DNA of 64,000 nucleotides from Welwitschia mirabilis (Eukaryota > Gnetophyta > Gnetopsida > Welwitschiales): positions 266,370,123-266,434,122 of the forward strand of contig JBOZIK010000001.1 in assembly GCA_051453625.1 (NCBI GenBank), given 5' to 3'. The translations under genes and the position numbers were made by a program. The notes under the pieces are model-generated. The model was not told the DNA's origin. It was given only the letters and a program-made list of their open reading frames with translations, and ran no database searches. Position 1 is the stretch's first letter; the number at the start of each line of letters is the position of its first letter. Positions 48,050 to 59,317 of the stretch are shown one piece after another.

Positions 48050-48901
48050 AAGTATATGGAAAAATGTTCTTCATTTAGTAAAGAATCACCAATTATAAGA
48101 TCATCAAGAGAAAAAGAAAGATGTGATAAATAGTTTGCTATACTATTCTACTTTTTTGCTTTATCAATGATGATAAGATTAAATTCTTGCATAAGGAGGG
48201 TTCATAAAATAAGTCTAGCATTAGAATCTTTCTTGGTCATGAAGTATTTAATGGCTACATGATCAATATAAACATTCATATAAAAGACTAAAAGATAGTA
48301 TCTAAGATTATCAAGGCAAAATATTATGGCTAACATTTCTTTCTCAATAGTATTATAATTTAATTAAGATTTAGACAAAGTTTTGCTATGCTAAGATATA
48401 ACTTTAAAATTATTTTTATACTTCTATTTAAGAACCCTACCTATGGAAATATTACTAGCATTACATATTAATTCAAAATCTTCATTCTAATTGGATCTTA
48501 TTAAAATAGATGCAGAAGAGATTTTATCTTTACATGTTTTAAAAGAAAGCTAATAAGATTTATAGTATTCAAATTTAAACTTTTTTTTTTTCAAGAGAGA
48601 AGTGAAGGAATTTATAAATTTTAGCACAATCCTGAGTAAAAAGATGATAAAAATTACAATTACTAAAAAAAGATTAAACTTGTTTCACATTTATTAGAGG
48701 AGTTAGATTTTTAATGATACTTACTTTTTCAGGGTCTATCCTAATTCCTTTACTAGAAATATGATGACTTAAGATAATTCCATAATCTTTCTAAGATTTA
48801 TTAAAATTTTTCACCAAAGATTAATAAGTCATTCATAAAAATTTCAATTAAATTTTTTAACATATCAGAAATGATACTCATCATTGCATGTTAAAAAGTA
48901 T
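48050..48901 (-). pseudogene. pol: Athila/Tat RT (3' part) and RNase H
   Basis: From the gap edge downward: AMMSIISDML, LIEIFMNDLLIF (active site FMND, first Asp to Asn), GIILSHHISSKGIRIDPEKV (about 48780-48715), a NVKQV-SFF block, KFLHFSLEKKKFKFEYY, FELICNASNISIGRVL and SKTLSKS-LNYNTIEKEMLAI (RNase H, about 48480-48320). The RNase H DAS motif reads NAS. The first 115 bases repeat the RT piece that lies on the other side of the gap. Confidence 0.9.
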
Positions 48902-49304
48902 NNNNNNNNNNNNNNNNNNNNNNNNNNNNNNNNNNNNNNNNNNNNNNNNNNNNNNNNNNNNNNNNNNNNNNNNNNNNNNNNNNNNNNNNNNNNNNNNNNN
49001 NNNNNNNNNNNNNNNNNNNNNNNNNNNNNNNNNNNNNNNNNNNNNNNNNNNNNNNNNNNNNNNNNNNNNNNNNNNNNNNNNNNNNNNNNNNNNNNNNNNN
49101 NNNNNNNNNNNNNNNNNNNNNNNNNNNNNNNNNNNNNNNNNNNNNNNNNNNNNNNNNNNNNNNNNNNNNNNNNNNNNNNNNNNNNNNNNNNNNNNNNNNN
49201 NNNNNNNNNNNNNNNNNNNNNNNNNNNNNNNNNNNNNNNNNNNNNNNNNNNNNNNNNNNNNNNNNNNNNNNNNNNNNNNNNNNNNNNNNNNNNNNNNNNN
49301 NNNN
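48902..49304. other. Assembly gap of 403 N
   Basis: Unlike the 10- and 100-N gaps, the length suggests an estimated size. The frames across it are artefacts. The two flanks carry homologous RT sequence (48785-48901 and 49350-49465). Confidence 0.95.
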
Positions 49305-49740
49305 AAATGTATATTACTCTCAATGCATGTGTCAAGGACTTACTCTCATATTTCTAAGATTTGTTTAAAGTTTTCATTAAAAATTGAGAAGTCATCCACA
49401 CAAGATTCAATTTAATCCACTAACATATCAAAAACAATACCCATCATTACATGTTAAAACATTTTAGGGGCATTACAAAGTTCAAAAGGCATGTGTTTAA
49501 AGGTAAAAGTTTTAAAATATAAAGTGAACTTTATTTTTGCTTAATCTTCGCTAGCTATACAAGCCTAATTATAACCACTATACCCATTAAGAAAGTAATA
49601 AAAGGCATATCATTAGGTTCTATTAAGTAATTAGTTAAGAAAAGGTAAAGAACAATAGTGTTTCTTTGTCACTTTCTTTAGCTTCCTAAAATTAATACAC
49701 ATTCTCCACTTTCCACCTTTTTTAAGTACTACTATTAAAG
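49305..49740 (-). pseudogene. pol: Athila/Tat reverse transcriptase (5' part)
   Basis: From 49735 downward the minus strand reads KKGGKWRMCINFRKLKKVTK, CSLPFLN, a YFLNGYSGYN block, KIKFTLYFKTFTFKHMPFEL, CNAPKMF and the active-site segment IESCVDDFSIFNE (about 49405-49365). Here both catalytic Asp residues remain, the only RT remnant in the window that keeps them. It continues to CIESNIHL at the gap edge. Stops are scattered through it. Confidence 0.9.
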
Positions 49741-50104
49741 GGCTAACACACTCACTATCAGATATGGAATAAATAATTTTAGCATTTATTAATTTAATGA
49801 TTTCATTTTTTTATGACTTATTTAAGGAATGGATTTAGTCTATGTTAGGGTTACCTAATAGGTTTTGCATTAAGATATATTTTATGTTGAATGATGAAAG
49901 GAGGAATAACTATTAAATATTTGGGGGTCCAAGCAAATGAATTAAGCTTAAAATTCAAAAATGATTCTTCTTGAGGAAAACAATTCTTATTTATCATCAA
50001 TGATTTATTCTAATCATCTTTAGCCCACTAGGTAAAGGTTTTAGATTTAAATTTATATATTTAGTTTTTGTTAATTTTTTCTTAGTGTTGACTATCATCT
50101 TAAA

Positions 50105-50320
50105 CTATTGTCTAGACAATAGGAATGAATGACCTCCTTGAAAAGATGAATTATCAATTATTTTCAAATGAACTTTTTCATAGATTAAAGTTTTAGTTTC
50201 TTCATTTTCCTGATCAAAATAGTCTGTTTCTAAATGCTCATAGTTGAGTTCATCATGATTAAGAGCTTTATAATTTTCTAATTCAAGTGGATCATCATAT
50301 AAGGTAGGCTTATAAAGCAC
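50105..50320 (-). pseudogene. pol: Athila/Tat pol N-terminal fragment
   Basis: A 71-codon open stretch, MLYKPTLYDDPLELENYKAL and onward, rich in Glu, Asp, Asn and Tyr. It lies between gag and RT, where the protease-RT linker is expected. No protease active site is visible. It is called by position only; independent coding is unlikely. Confidence 0.45.
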
Positions 50321-50879
50321 TAATCATCTTTCTTTAAGTGGAGGATGCTATAAAAATAATGTTGGTTTAATTTATTCTTATACATTCCACTCATTACCTA
50401 GGTCTTTTTTAGTAGCATTAAGAACTCTAATGATAAAATTTTTATTTCTTAAGTAATACTCTATCTTTATAGTACTTGTATTAATAATATAATAGGATAA
50501 TTGCACAAATTTCGTTATCTAGAAGTAGTGGATAATCTCTATTATACTTAAATTCCATCACATCCACATCTATTGGATTGAATGTTTTTTCAATTTAAAT
50601 TACCAAATCTTTTATTACTTCTAAATGTTTTTCACTAATGTATCTACCAATTTTAAGATAATACATCTAAGCTTAATTAAACTTTTTAAACTAAGTCTTT
50701 GATAGGTGTGTAAAGGCATAATGTTAATACTTACTTATATATGGATTAAGGCTCTTTTAAATATTTTATTTTCTTTTAATATAACACTAACCATTGTTAC
50801 TTGAAGATTATTAAATTTTAGAAATTTTTACAAAACTAAGTTAATTATAGATTAGGCTAAAAAGACTTTACTAGGTATG

Positions 50880-52480
50880 ATTTATTTTTGTTTCCTTGTA
50901 ATAAGATCTTTTCAAAAATTAGAATATTTAGGATTTTCTTACAAGAGTTTCCAAAAGAATAAATTTATACTTTCATCTTGCATTAAGGCTTTAAGATAAC
51001 CATCAAAGATAGGATTTAAATTTAATTTATCTAGCCAAGGAGTAGTAGGTTTTTTTACTTTATCTTGGGAAGAATTTTTCTTATTAACCTCATCATTTAA
51101 TAGAGAAGAAAAGTTATGATTTTCTAAGCTTTTAATATCCTATTCTTCTTCTTTATATTTTTTATCATTTTTAGAAGTTGAAGCCTCATGGATAAGAGGT
51201 GTTGCCTTATTTTCACTTATTATTATAATCTTAGAATCTTTTCTTACTTTATTAGGATTAGGTAAAGGTTGTGTTGCAAGTGATATTTGTGATCTTTGAT
51301 TTACAAGTATAGTTTATTGAAGAACATTCAATAGATTTTGAATATTTGAATTTGTATTGTCTTGATATTTTCTTAGTTTGTCAATGAAATTTCTAACTAT
51401 ATCATTTTTATTTTGAGAATTTGATATACTTACTTGATAATTTGAGCTACTTTATTGGAAATAAGAGTTATTTATTTGAAAGTTTGTATTCTTAAATCTA
51501 TTTTAAAATGGTTGGATATTTAGATGATTTATTTAAAAGTTCTTAAATATCTTCTCAAAAGATTAAAAGTTAGATTATCCATTCATCCTAGGCTGGAATT
51601 GATTCTGATTTTGGTTTTAATTTCTAAAGTTTAAAGACTTTTGACTAAATGCACATACCTCTTCATAGATGTTCTCTTTATATGTTGGTAATAAAGGACA
51701 CTCTTTAGTTACATGATAGTTATCTTTACACAAATCACAAGTTGAAATTACATTCTTTTTAGATGCCATTTTTTCATTAAGAATTATTTGAGTATATTTT
51801 TCTAATATTGTTGTAAAATCTTTATTTATATTTATTAGTTCTTTTTCTTTTTTTAACTTCCTCTTTTTTGGTTTTACTTATTCAAGATCATTTATGATTT
51901 GGCCTATAGTATGATTTTATTTAGATGTTCGTTTCGACCATGTTTTATTTACTTCCACTAATTCTTCCAATAATATTAATGCATTTTATAAAATAACATT
52001 CATTAGATTTCTATCATATAAAAAATCTATAAGTTATTTAGTTTGACTATTTAATCCACTATAAAAATAGTATATTAATTCTTTTTGAGTAAATGCATCC
52101 ATAGGATTAGAATGCATTGTAACAAAAAATCATTTATAAGTAGTGGAATAATCTTTATTAGATTGTTGATGAAAATTTATTACCTCTTTCTTTCTTTTTA
52201 TTTTTATTGTTTTACTTATAATTATTTATATATAAGCTTCTTGAACTTGATTTCATGTTTTTAAGCTTTTATGTAGAATAATTCTTAGCCATAATTTCAT
52301 CTTTCTTTTAATGTGATGGGAAAGATAACCATATAAGTATGACCACTAATTTTTTTTATTATTTCCCAAAGTAAGTAATAATTGTTTAACATCAACTATA
52401 TGAAGAAGCATATCTTCATCATTTTCTCCATTAAAAATAGGATATGCATTTATATTTCTTAACTATATATCATTACTAAG
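50880..52480 (-). pseudogene. gag: Athila/Tat gag, decayed
   Basis: The capsid part around 52480-51950 includes FYSGLNSQTK and LIDFLYDRNLMN (about 52070-52000), matching the gag at 4560-5480. The zinc knuckle at 51766-51720 is CDLCKDNYHVTKECP, with all CCHC ligands present. After it come NQNQNQFQPRMNG (51615-51575) and a long polar tail (VSISNSQNKNDIVRNFIDKL, then EEEQDIKSL near 51150). A KKPTTPWLDKLNLNP segment near 51040 is the usual C-terminal gag region of this lineage. Frames are longer than in other remnants. Confidence 0.85.
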
Positions 52481-53319
52481 AGGTAGGTCAAAAGGATTTT
52501 TTTTCTTGGTTTTTATTTACAATTAGTTCTTTAAGAGTGACATTGACATTTTGATTTATGGAGGTAGTAGATGTTCCTATCATAATACAAACATTTATAG
52601 AAGACACTTGTTTATACTTTTACATAGAATTTAACATTGTAATAGAAGTATTTGAATCAAGTTTATTTAAAAAAAATTCTTTGGAAAAATAAGTTTTTAA
52701 AATAATAAATGCAAAAAAAAAAATCTTCTTTCTTAATTCTTAGAATATTTTGCATACTTAGGGTTATGCATACCTGGGTTTAGTTCATAGTTAATTAAAT
52801 AATCTTGGATGTTTTCTTTAATCACTAGTTGCTCTTTCTAATATCTTGTCTTTTTACTTGAGTTTATCATTTCCTATAATGCTTAGTTCTAGTTGTGTAA
52901 GCATAATCTCTGTGATTATCTAGATGATGTATATAGACAATAGAACACACCAAAAAACCTAATTAAAAAAAATTAAAAAAGAATTTCAAGATAATACAAA
53001 ATAAAAACTGATAGTCATCCTCTAAGTTATTTAGACAATAGAAGAGATAATTGAAAAAGCCCTAATTCTTATGAAAATAAAAAACCATAGTTTTATAGAC
53101 CGTCACCATAATGCATTGTTTGGATGTTGAGGGGGATGATCAAGCATTATTTTAGAAACATGACATGGAATATGTAAAAAGAAAAGTCTATGATTTTATT
53201 ATAAAGATACAATACTACTATAGAGAAATATTTAAACCAAAATATAAAATAATTATTTAAGCAATGATAATCCTTAAACTTCAAACAACCTTTTCTAGTA
53301 ACATCAGCATGATGTCATG
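52481..53319. other. Unassigned, expected Athila 5' leader and LTR
   Basis: This should contain the primer site and 5' LTR of the Athila-like element. No tRNA-Asp-like site comparable to 6445 was found, and no match to the D-type LTR. It ends at the edge of R copy B. Confidence 0.4.
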
Positions 53320-54590
53320 TATATTTATGCAATATTTCACTTCTTATTAAATTCTGTTAACCACTGATATATATTGTAAAACACAACACTAATGTATATG
53401 GAAGTGATTTGAATATTGTAATTCATTAAAGGAACAGATGAGAAGAAAGAAAATTAATTTCACATAAAATATTTATGTCCTTTCTAAGTAGAATAAAATA
53501 AGAATGCAAAGTAAATAATGTAAATAAATGCACTATGTAAATGAGATTTAAGTGTAATCTAAATGCAACATCTATTCGATTACCAAATTAAATTGGCATC
53601 TAGATCAGCCCTATATAATCTAGACCAATTAGGGAAATCATTACTAATCAATACCAACCTAAGATGTTAGGTACATTAAATAGAATACAAAAATAATGCA
53701 AGTTAATCTAGAAAATGAAATGTGATGCATCTAAACTAGTAGTATCAACCTTAACAAAGGTTGCCCTCATGATCTATATCACAAAGGAAGTTATCATAAA
53801 ATAATAAGTAACATAAATCATAAATGAGATGTACATAATAAATATATGAAAATACAAATAGAGTTTTGACTATATTTGAACCAACACCTATGTTACAAAG
53901 TAGCAGCACCTTAATAAAGGATATACAACCTAATACTAAGAAAGACATCTCTCCATAACAATAAAGAATGAATCTCCTACCCTTTAAGCTCATATCATAA
54001 GAATTTGTAGTTTTAAATAAGATGAAGCTACAGTCAAAGAAAAAAGATGTACTTATTATAAATAAGATTTCAAAAATAACAAATACTAAACACAATAAAA
54101 TCCTAATAGCCACGCAAAAAAGTGCATGACACATGGTGAAAGTTTAGTAGAGTTTGGTAAAAAAGTATTTTTAAGTGTTGTCTTAATGGTAATTCAAATG
54201 TCACAAGAGATGATATCATATTATATAGGATACACATCAACTACCAGATTAGTCTAGTAAGCATCCTAATTAGCATAAGTTTTTCTATTGTTTGTACTAT
54301 CATCTGAATTATAAGTTGGACAATGGAATTTGTAAAAATGGTTCTTGTTTCAGATCAATCTCTTTAATTATAGGATTTTTGCTTTANNNNNNNNNNAGAT
54401 AGAAAGCATTATAATTTGCCTTAAATGTAGTTAAATGTAATGAAAAATTGCATGTTTTCATGATATTTACCTTAACTCTTCATTATTATCAAAACATAGC
54501 ATAAACCTATTTGATGTCTTGCAAAACTACTCAAAATACCATATCAAATACATATAATTTGGTAGTGTAGAAAAATAATATTATTAGAAC
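53320..54590 (-). repeat. Dispersed repeat R, copy B (short)
   Basis: Begins with tttatgcaatatttcacttc and is collinear with copy A to about 42650, then stops. Landmarks: tttcacataaaatatttatgt (53458), atcaaccttaacaaaggttg (53745), caccttaataaaggatat (53908), tcttcattattatcaaaac (54477). A 10-N gap lies at 54387-54396. It holds the longest gap-free open frame of the window (127 codons, 53751-54134, minus), hydrophobic and without motifs. The aligned part of copy A has a shorter frame and copy C has stops, so it is not called a gene. Confidence 0.8.
54387..54396. other. Assembly gap of 10 N inside R copy B
   Basis: Ten N bases between gcttta and agatagaaagc. The aligned part of copy A (about 42460) reads through without extra sequence, so little may be missing. 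Confidence 0.95.
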
Positions 54591-55430
54591 TTATTGAACT
54601 TAGTAATGTAGATTGGACCAAGTACAAGGACAACTAGAAAAGCACAAATGGAAATTGTTTCTTTATAAGATTGTGTTTAATAAGTTGGGCAAGTAAGAAA
54701 TAAAATTCTCTATCTTTTTATTATAGAACAATAATATATAGTAATAATAAGTTGTTGCATCCATCCTCTATGGATGAAGGAAATGCTAAAAGACTTTAGA
54801 ATTAATTGTAATTAGATAACTTTTTTTAACATTTTAAAAAACCTTAATTAGCATTTTTATACTAAACACATTAGACTTAGACATCATTTTTTTAGAGATT
54901 AAGTTAAAAAAAGTAAAATTTTCATGAATTTCCTAAACGCTAATTAACAACTAGCTAATATTTTTACAAAATCCCTAAACTTTGATAATTTCTAAATATT
55001 CAAGATGAAATAGGAGTTTTGTCATTATTCTTTGACTAAAAGTAGGGTGATGACCAAATTTTAAATTCATTTGATCAAGCCTAAAGAAGTTGTGTTGACC
55101 CAACTATAGCTTGATCATCTACACTTATCCCAAATGAAAACTATTTTAGGTAAAATTAATTAAACTAAAGTTTTAATCAACTAGATTTAGATGAAAATGC
55201 CCTACATCTTGATAGGTTAATTTGACTTTCATTTGATCCACTGAACCTATATGGTTTTCAGTGGAAGAAGGCAATGGCTTTTTTCCTTAAAGGGAATTTA
55301 TTTCATCCTTATCATAAAATATTTTTGGAATTATACCTTTCTCATTTTCACCTGGCTTTTACCTATCTCTCTTCTTTTATTAGTTTTTTTCCTTCGTCTC
55401 TCTCTTTCTCTCTCTTGTTTCCATCTTCTA
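54591..55430. other. Unassigned AT-rich DNA
   Basis: Nothing recognised except a CT-rich run at 55398-55420 just before the transposon-associated ORF. Two overlapping open frames of about 70 codons (55251-55489) run through this CT-rich stretch and look like by-products of it. Confidence 0.4.
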
Positions 55431-55439
55431 TCTTCAACA

Positions 55440-56512
55440 AGTGCCATGTGCCATCCATAGCTAAGGGATCTTCTAGAAGAATAAGGTAACAGGAGTCAAC
55501 TAGTAAAGATCCAATTTATTTTTATTTAGAGATGTTAGAATAAGTTGTTGATAATTTTGTAGATAAGTTTGGGAAGACACCTATTTGCCAAGAGAGACTA
55601 ATGGCTTTGGGGGAGCTTAGTGAACTTCGTGATGTGGTAATACTATTGATGAACTAAATTTATTTTATTTTCTTAAAGTTTATAGTTCAGCCCACCCTTT
55701 CCTTACTCACATGTTTTACTCCAATGCCACTTATGATGTTGATGACATCATTCTTTTGACATTTATTTTAGATAAGAAAATAAAGTTACCCTATATCTAA
55801 TAGCATTTCTTACAAATCTTCTCAAAGAAGACTATGAGGAGTTTTGGCCCTTAAGGGACTCCATGAAGGACAAGGAAAAAGTCACTAGAGATCTCTACGA
55901 TAAGCTTATTCAATGGGAAACCACCCTTTTCACATTTCATATTATTCCCAAGTACTAGTTTTTTCATCCTATCTTTACTTATAATTTTTTACATCCTATT
56001 AGTCATCATGATAAGACCTTAAACTATTGAGCATATCTCTTGTTTTTGGTAGGAACTTGTTACTCCATTAATACTCCTATAATTATTCTTAAAAACATGA
56101 TTTCTAAACTTGAGTATTAAAAAATTAGGGTTCTTTCATGATCCATTCTTAGTGTAAATATTTATCATCATTTTTAGATCTTGCTACACCCCAAGCTTGA
56201 GAGATTAGTTCCCATGTCTTCCATTAGGCATGCTACTTTGTCTTGCATGCATATCGTATCTAGTTCTAAGAAATCTTTTAGTTCATCTTCTCTCAAGCAA
56301 AACTCTCTTAAAGATATTCTTTCCTACCTAAAAAGGATTGATTCTCATACTCATCACATGATAGAGTATCTTTTAAAAGCTAGATATAAGAAAGTAGATA
56401 CTTTCAAGGAGGCTTATAGTCCTTAGCACAAGGTGGAAAAAAAAGAAGAATAAGAGGATAACCCTAAATCAGAAGAAGAATCTGAAGAGGAAGAGGAGTC
56501 TGATTGCATCTT
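55440..56512 (+). pseudogene. Plant transposon-associated ORF, decayed
   Basis: A plus-strand coding remnant about 350 codons long. It starts near HVPSIAKGSSRRIR (55446-55486), continues with NFVDKFGKTPICQERLMAL (55552-55608), then VYSSAHPFLTHMFYSNATYD (55681-55740), MKDKEKVTRDLYDKLIQWE (55862-55920), HPIFTYNFLHPISHHDKTL (55968-56024), LLFLVGTCYSINTPIIILKN (56039-56098), HPKLERLVPMSSIRHATL (56184-56237) and a Ser-rich plus helical stretch. It ends in an acidic SEEESEEEEESD tail (56471-56506). The FYSN and INTPIIIL blocks recall plant proteins annotated as putative transposon proteins; function is unknown. Stops and frameshifts are few for this window, so it may be younger. Confidence 0.55.
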
Positions 56513-56962
56513 CTTATTCCTTTTTTTTCTCCTTTGTTATTAATGTTAAAAGGGAGAGAAAATAGTATTATTATTAGATCTATTAATTTTATTTATTTTT
56601 ACTATGATTCTTGTATGTTATAGGGTCATTATATGCTTTAAAAAATTAAAACCTACTTATAATGGTTAGTCATAATTGCATTTATGATCAATTGTTTTTG
56701 TAACCATTAGTTGGAATACAATTATTAAATGTAATAAATATTTTATTACCTACAAAATGATCATCTAAATGTCTCTTATTTTAATTTTAAAAATTTATAG
56801 ATACACGTGAATGGACAATAAATGTAGTATTACTTGATAATATAAAAAGTTTTTTTTAATACATATCATTAGGGAAAGTCTTTTTTTTCTTTTTTTCATA
56901 GGATATTGATAAGTTTTATGTCTAATCAAATATACTTTACCATTAATATCAAAGGAAAACAT

Positions 56963-57806
56963 TGTTAAGTTATATTGCCAAATTGATACTAAATTAACAT
57001 ACCTAGTATAGTATAACATGTTGCAAATATTTTAGGTAAATAAAGTCTTTGCATATCAGAAGTAATTCAACATTTTTCTCAAGTTGTGATTAACCCAAAA
57101 AATGGACAATATTGATAAGGAATCAATTGAATCTTAGAAGGCATTGACCAAACCTGAACTAAATATGTTTTGATAAAGTTCTTAAGGGGTTAATAAAACC
57201 TCATAAAGGTTTTACTAGACTTGGATCAAATGTGGTTAACCAAACTCTAGGCGATGTTAATGGAACCATGTGATATAAGCTAATCGAGTTGATTCAAAGA
57301 AAATCAAGTTAACCAACTTCAGTGAGGGTAACCAATTGGTTTAACTCAATTTTTTGAGGGATCAACTAGTTATAGTAAAAATGGAACTTTTTAAATTCTT
57401 TTCTAGCTATTACCCTTTTCATTCCTAGATATTAAATTGTCAAATTCACATTTCAATGCACAAAAACTATATTCTATACAAGCCAAATAAATATAAATCA
57501 TTCATACTAAATTTTTCAAAATAAAAATCCATTTATAATGTTGATATTCATTAGTCAAAAAACAATCCACTGTAGTATATGAGCATATAGTTATGAACTT
57601 CTTTTCAAGTAGTCTAATTCCATTTAATTATACTTTAGATCTAGTGATTTTAGTCCATTCAAGCATACTATCCTTACCAAAAGCTTTTCTCTATGAAGCT
57701 TGATACTAAGCCTTAAAAGTATACTTGTAAAGTTTATAGGTTGATTTAAAAATCTAAAAAGAAGGAAACAATATTTTAGATTAGTTTAGGATTAAAGATA
57801 ATAGCT
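56963..57806 (+). repeat. Truncated second copia LTR
   Basis: Collinear with 36149-37035 of the copia 5' LTR. It starts with tgttaagttatattgccaaa and lacks the last 200 bases of the LTR and the primer site; after 57806 the sequence is unrelated. No gag follows, so it is a fragment or broken solo LTR. Its better-preserved TG start helps place the left end of the LTR at 36149. Confidence 0.75.
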
Positions 57807-59310
57807 AAAAGTGGAGTCCACTATGAGGAATATGAAGAACTCAAGTAATAGTGTCTGGTGTTACCCTAAAATTAACACATAAGATCATGATCTTCAATAC
57901 TAAGTCATGAAGGGATATGATATTAGCATTGGTATAAAATAATCCAACCACCTTCATAACAACCTCTAGATAAGATGTTAATAGAGGTTTCTATTCCTAG
58001 TACTCAAATATCTATTCCACTAATATACAAAGAGATTTAAAATTTGCTACCTCAATTTCTATTTCTTTGAGAATAGTCTTAGATTTAAAATCATTGTAAA
58101 AGCACATCCATACCACTTATCCATGTGGATAAATAGAACCACCTTTTTAGAGGTAAAGGTTTCAACCTTCTTTCCCTTTATAGAATATGAGAGTTTGAGG
58201 GCCATCTGAACTTAAATCACACTATTACAACCACAATATATATAACATTATCAATAAAATCCTAACAACTAATTGATGTAAGTAGAATGTACTAAAACAA
58301 ACATCATATGATGATTATATATAATACATTAATGTGAATTTTATATAAAAGATAAAGCTAAATATAACAGGTGAAGGTAATACAAGATATAAAAAAAGAT
58401 AAAGCTTATGATCAAATGATTGAATCAAACTAGTCAATAAATTAATATTTAAAAAAATTAATTATAATAATAGAAAATTAAATTACAAAAAAAATTCACT
58501 GAAATGCTTTAACAATTCATGAAAAGATGCAAAGAATGAGGAAAAACTAGTTCAAAGTTAGCTAAGTTAAAAGACAAAATAAAAATGTACAAATAATAAA
58601 TAATAAAGGATATTATAAAAATGTAAGATTCTAAATATAATTAGATCAAACTTGCAAATTATGATGAAATGATAAAAATGAGTAAAGGAAGGATGTTAGA
58701 AGATGATTATATTTCTATGAAATTCTTATTAAAAACTAAGATGTCCTTGATCAAGTATAAAAGAAATTAGAGTGTAAATAGTAGAGAGCAAAAATAAAGA
58801 TAAGAAATGAGATCCCTATCTTAAATTTATAGAATGATTTAGGGTATCAGTTAATAGTTAGTCCTATAGTTTAGGCACTCAACTATTTCAAATACATAAA
58901 AATAGCTTTAATCAAGGACAATTAACCATAGTTTGATCAATCTGGTTAATCTCATATGCCATAGGTCGATTAATTTAAGATAGTTAAAAACCACAAATGA
59001 TGTGATTGATATAATAGGTTATCCACTAGGATCAAACACCTACAAAAATAAGCTAACCCTTTAAGAAAGCATAAAGAATAGAAAATTTAAACAAAAAGAT
59101 AAGATTATAAACATAGAAAAGAAAGTTAGAAAAGTTCAAATTTAAAGAAGATAAGAAAAAGGGTAAAGACTAGAAAGAGATAAATGTTTAAAAGATTCAA
59201 GGATAAGGATCTAAGTTTAAGGATTTATACAAAGAGATGAAATAGTTTTAAGAGAGGTGTTTTGTAATAATATTAGTGAGTTAATAATTAGTGGGAATAC
59301 TAAAGTGTGA
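57807..59310. other. Unassigned; possible copia 3' LTR remnant
   Basis: No protein domain. Between 58890 and 59030 there are ggttaatct, ggtcgatta and gatcaatctgg motifs like the decayed GTCGAC clusters seen in other LTRs here. That would suit the 3' LTR of the minus-strand copia remnant to the right, but no LTR pair proves it. Confidence 0.35.
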
Positions 59311-59317
59311 CATCCTT

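Larger units (their letters stand above)
46690..52480 (-). mobile_element. Athila/Tat-type gypsy gag-pol
   Basis: Minus-strand gypsy element without chromodomain. From high to low coordinate: gag (52480-50880), a pol N-terminal part with an open 71-codon stretch (50320-50105), RT (49740-49305), a 403-N gap, a second partial RT plus RT C-terminus and RNase H (48901-48050), and integrase (47960-46690). No LTR was recognised on either side: the right side runs into R copy B and the left into a microsatellite. The duplicated RT around the gap means it may be two fused copies. Confidence 0.85.

Noticed and set aside
48865-49415. Open frames of 156-175 codons
   Set aside because: Almost entirely N; the frame across an unknown sequence has no meaning.
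53751-54134. 127-codon minus-strand open frame in R copy B
   Set aside because: It is hydrophobic and has no motif. The homologous part of copy A has a shorter, shifted frame (41990-42226) and copy C has several stops, so there is no sign of protein-level constraint.
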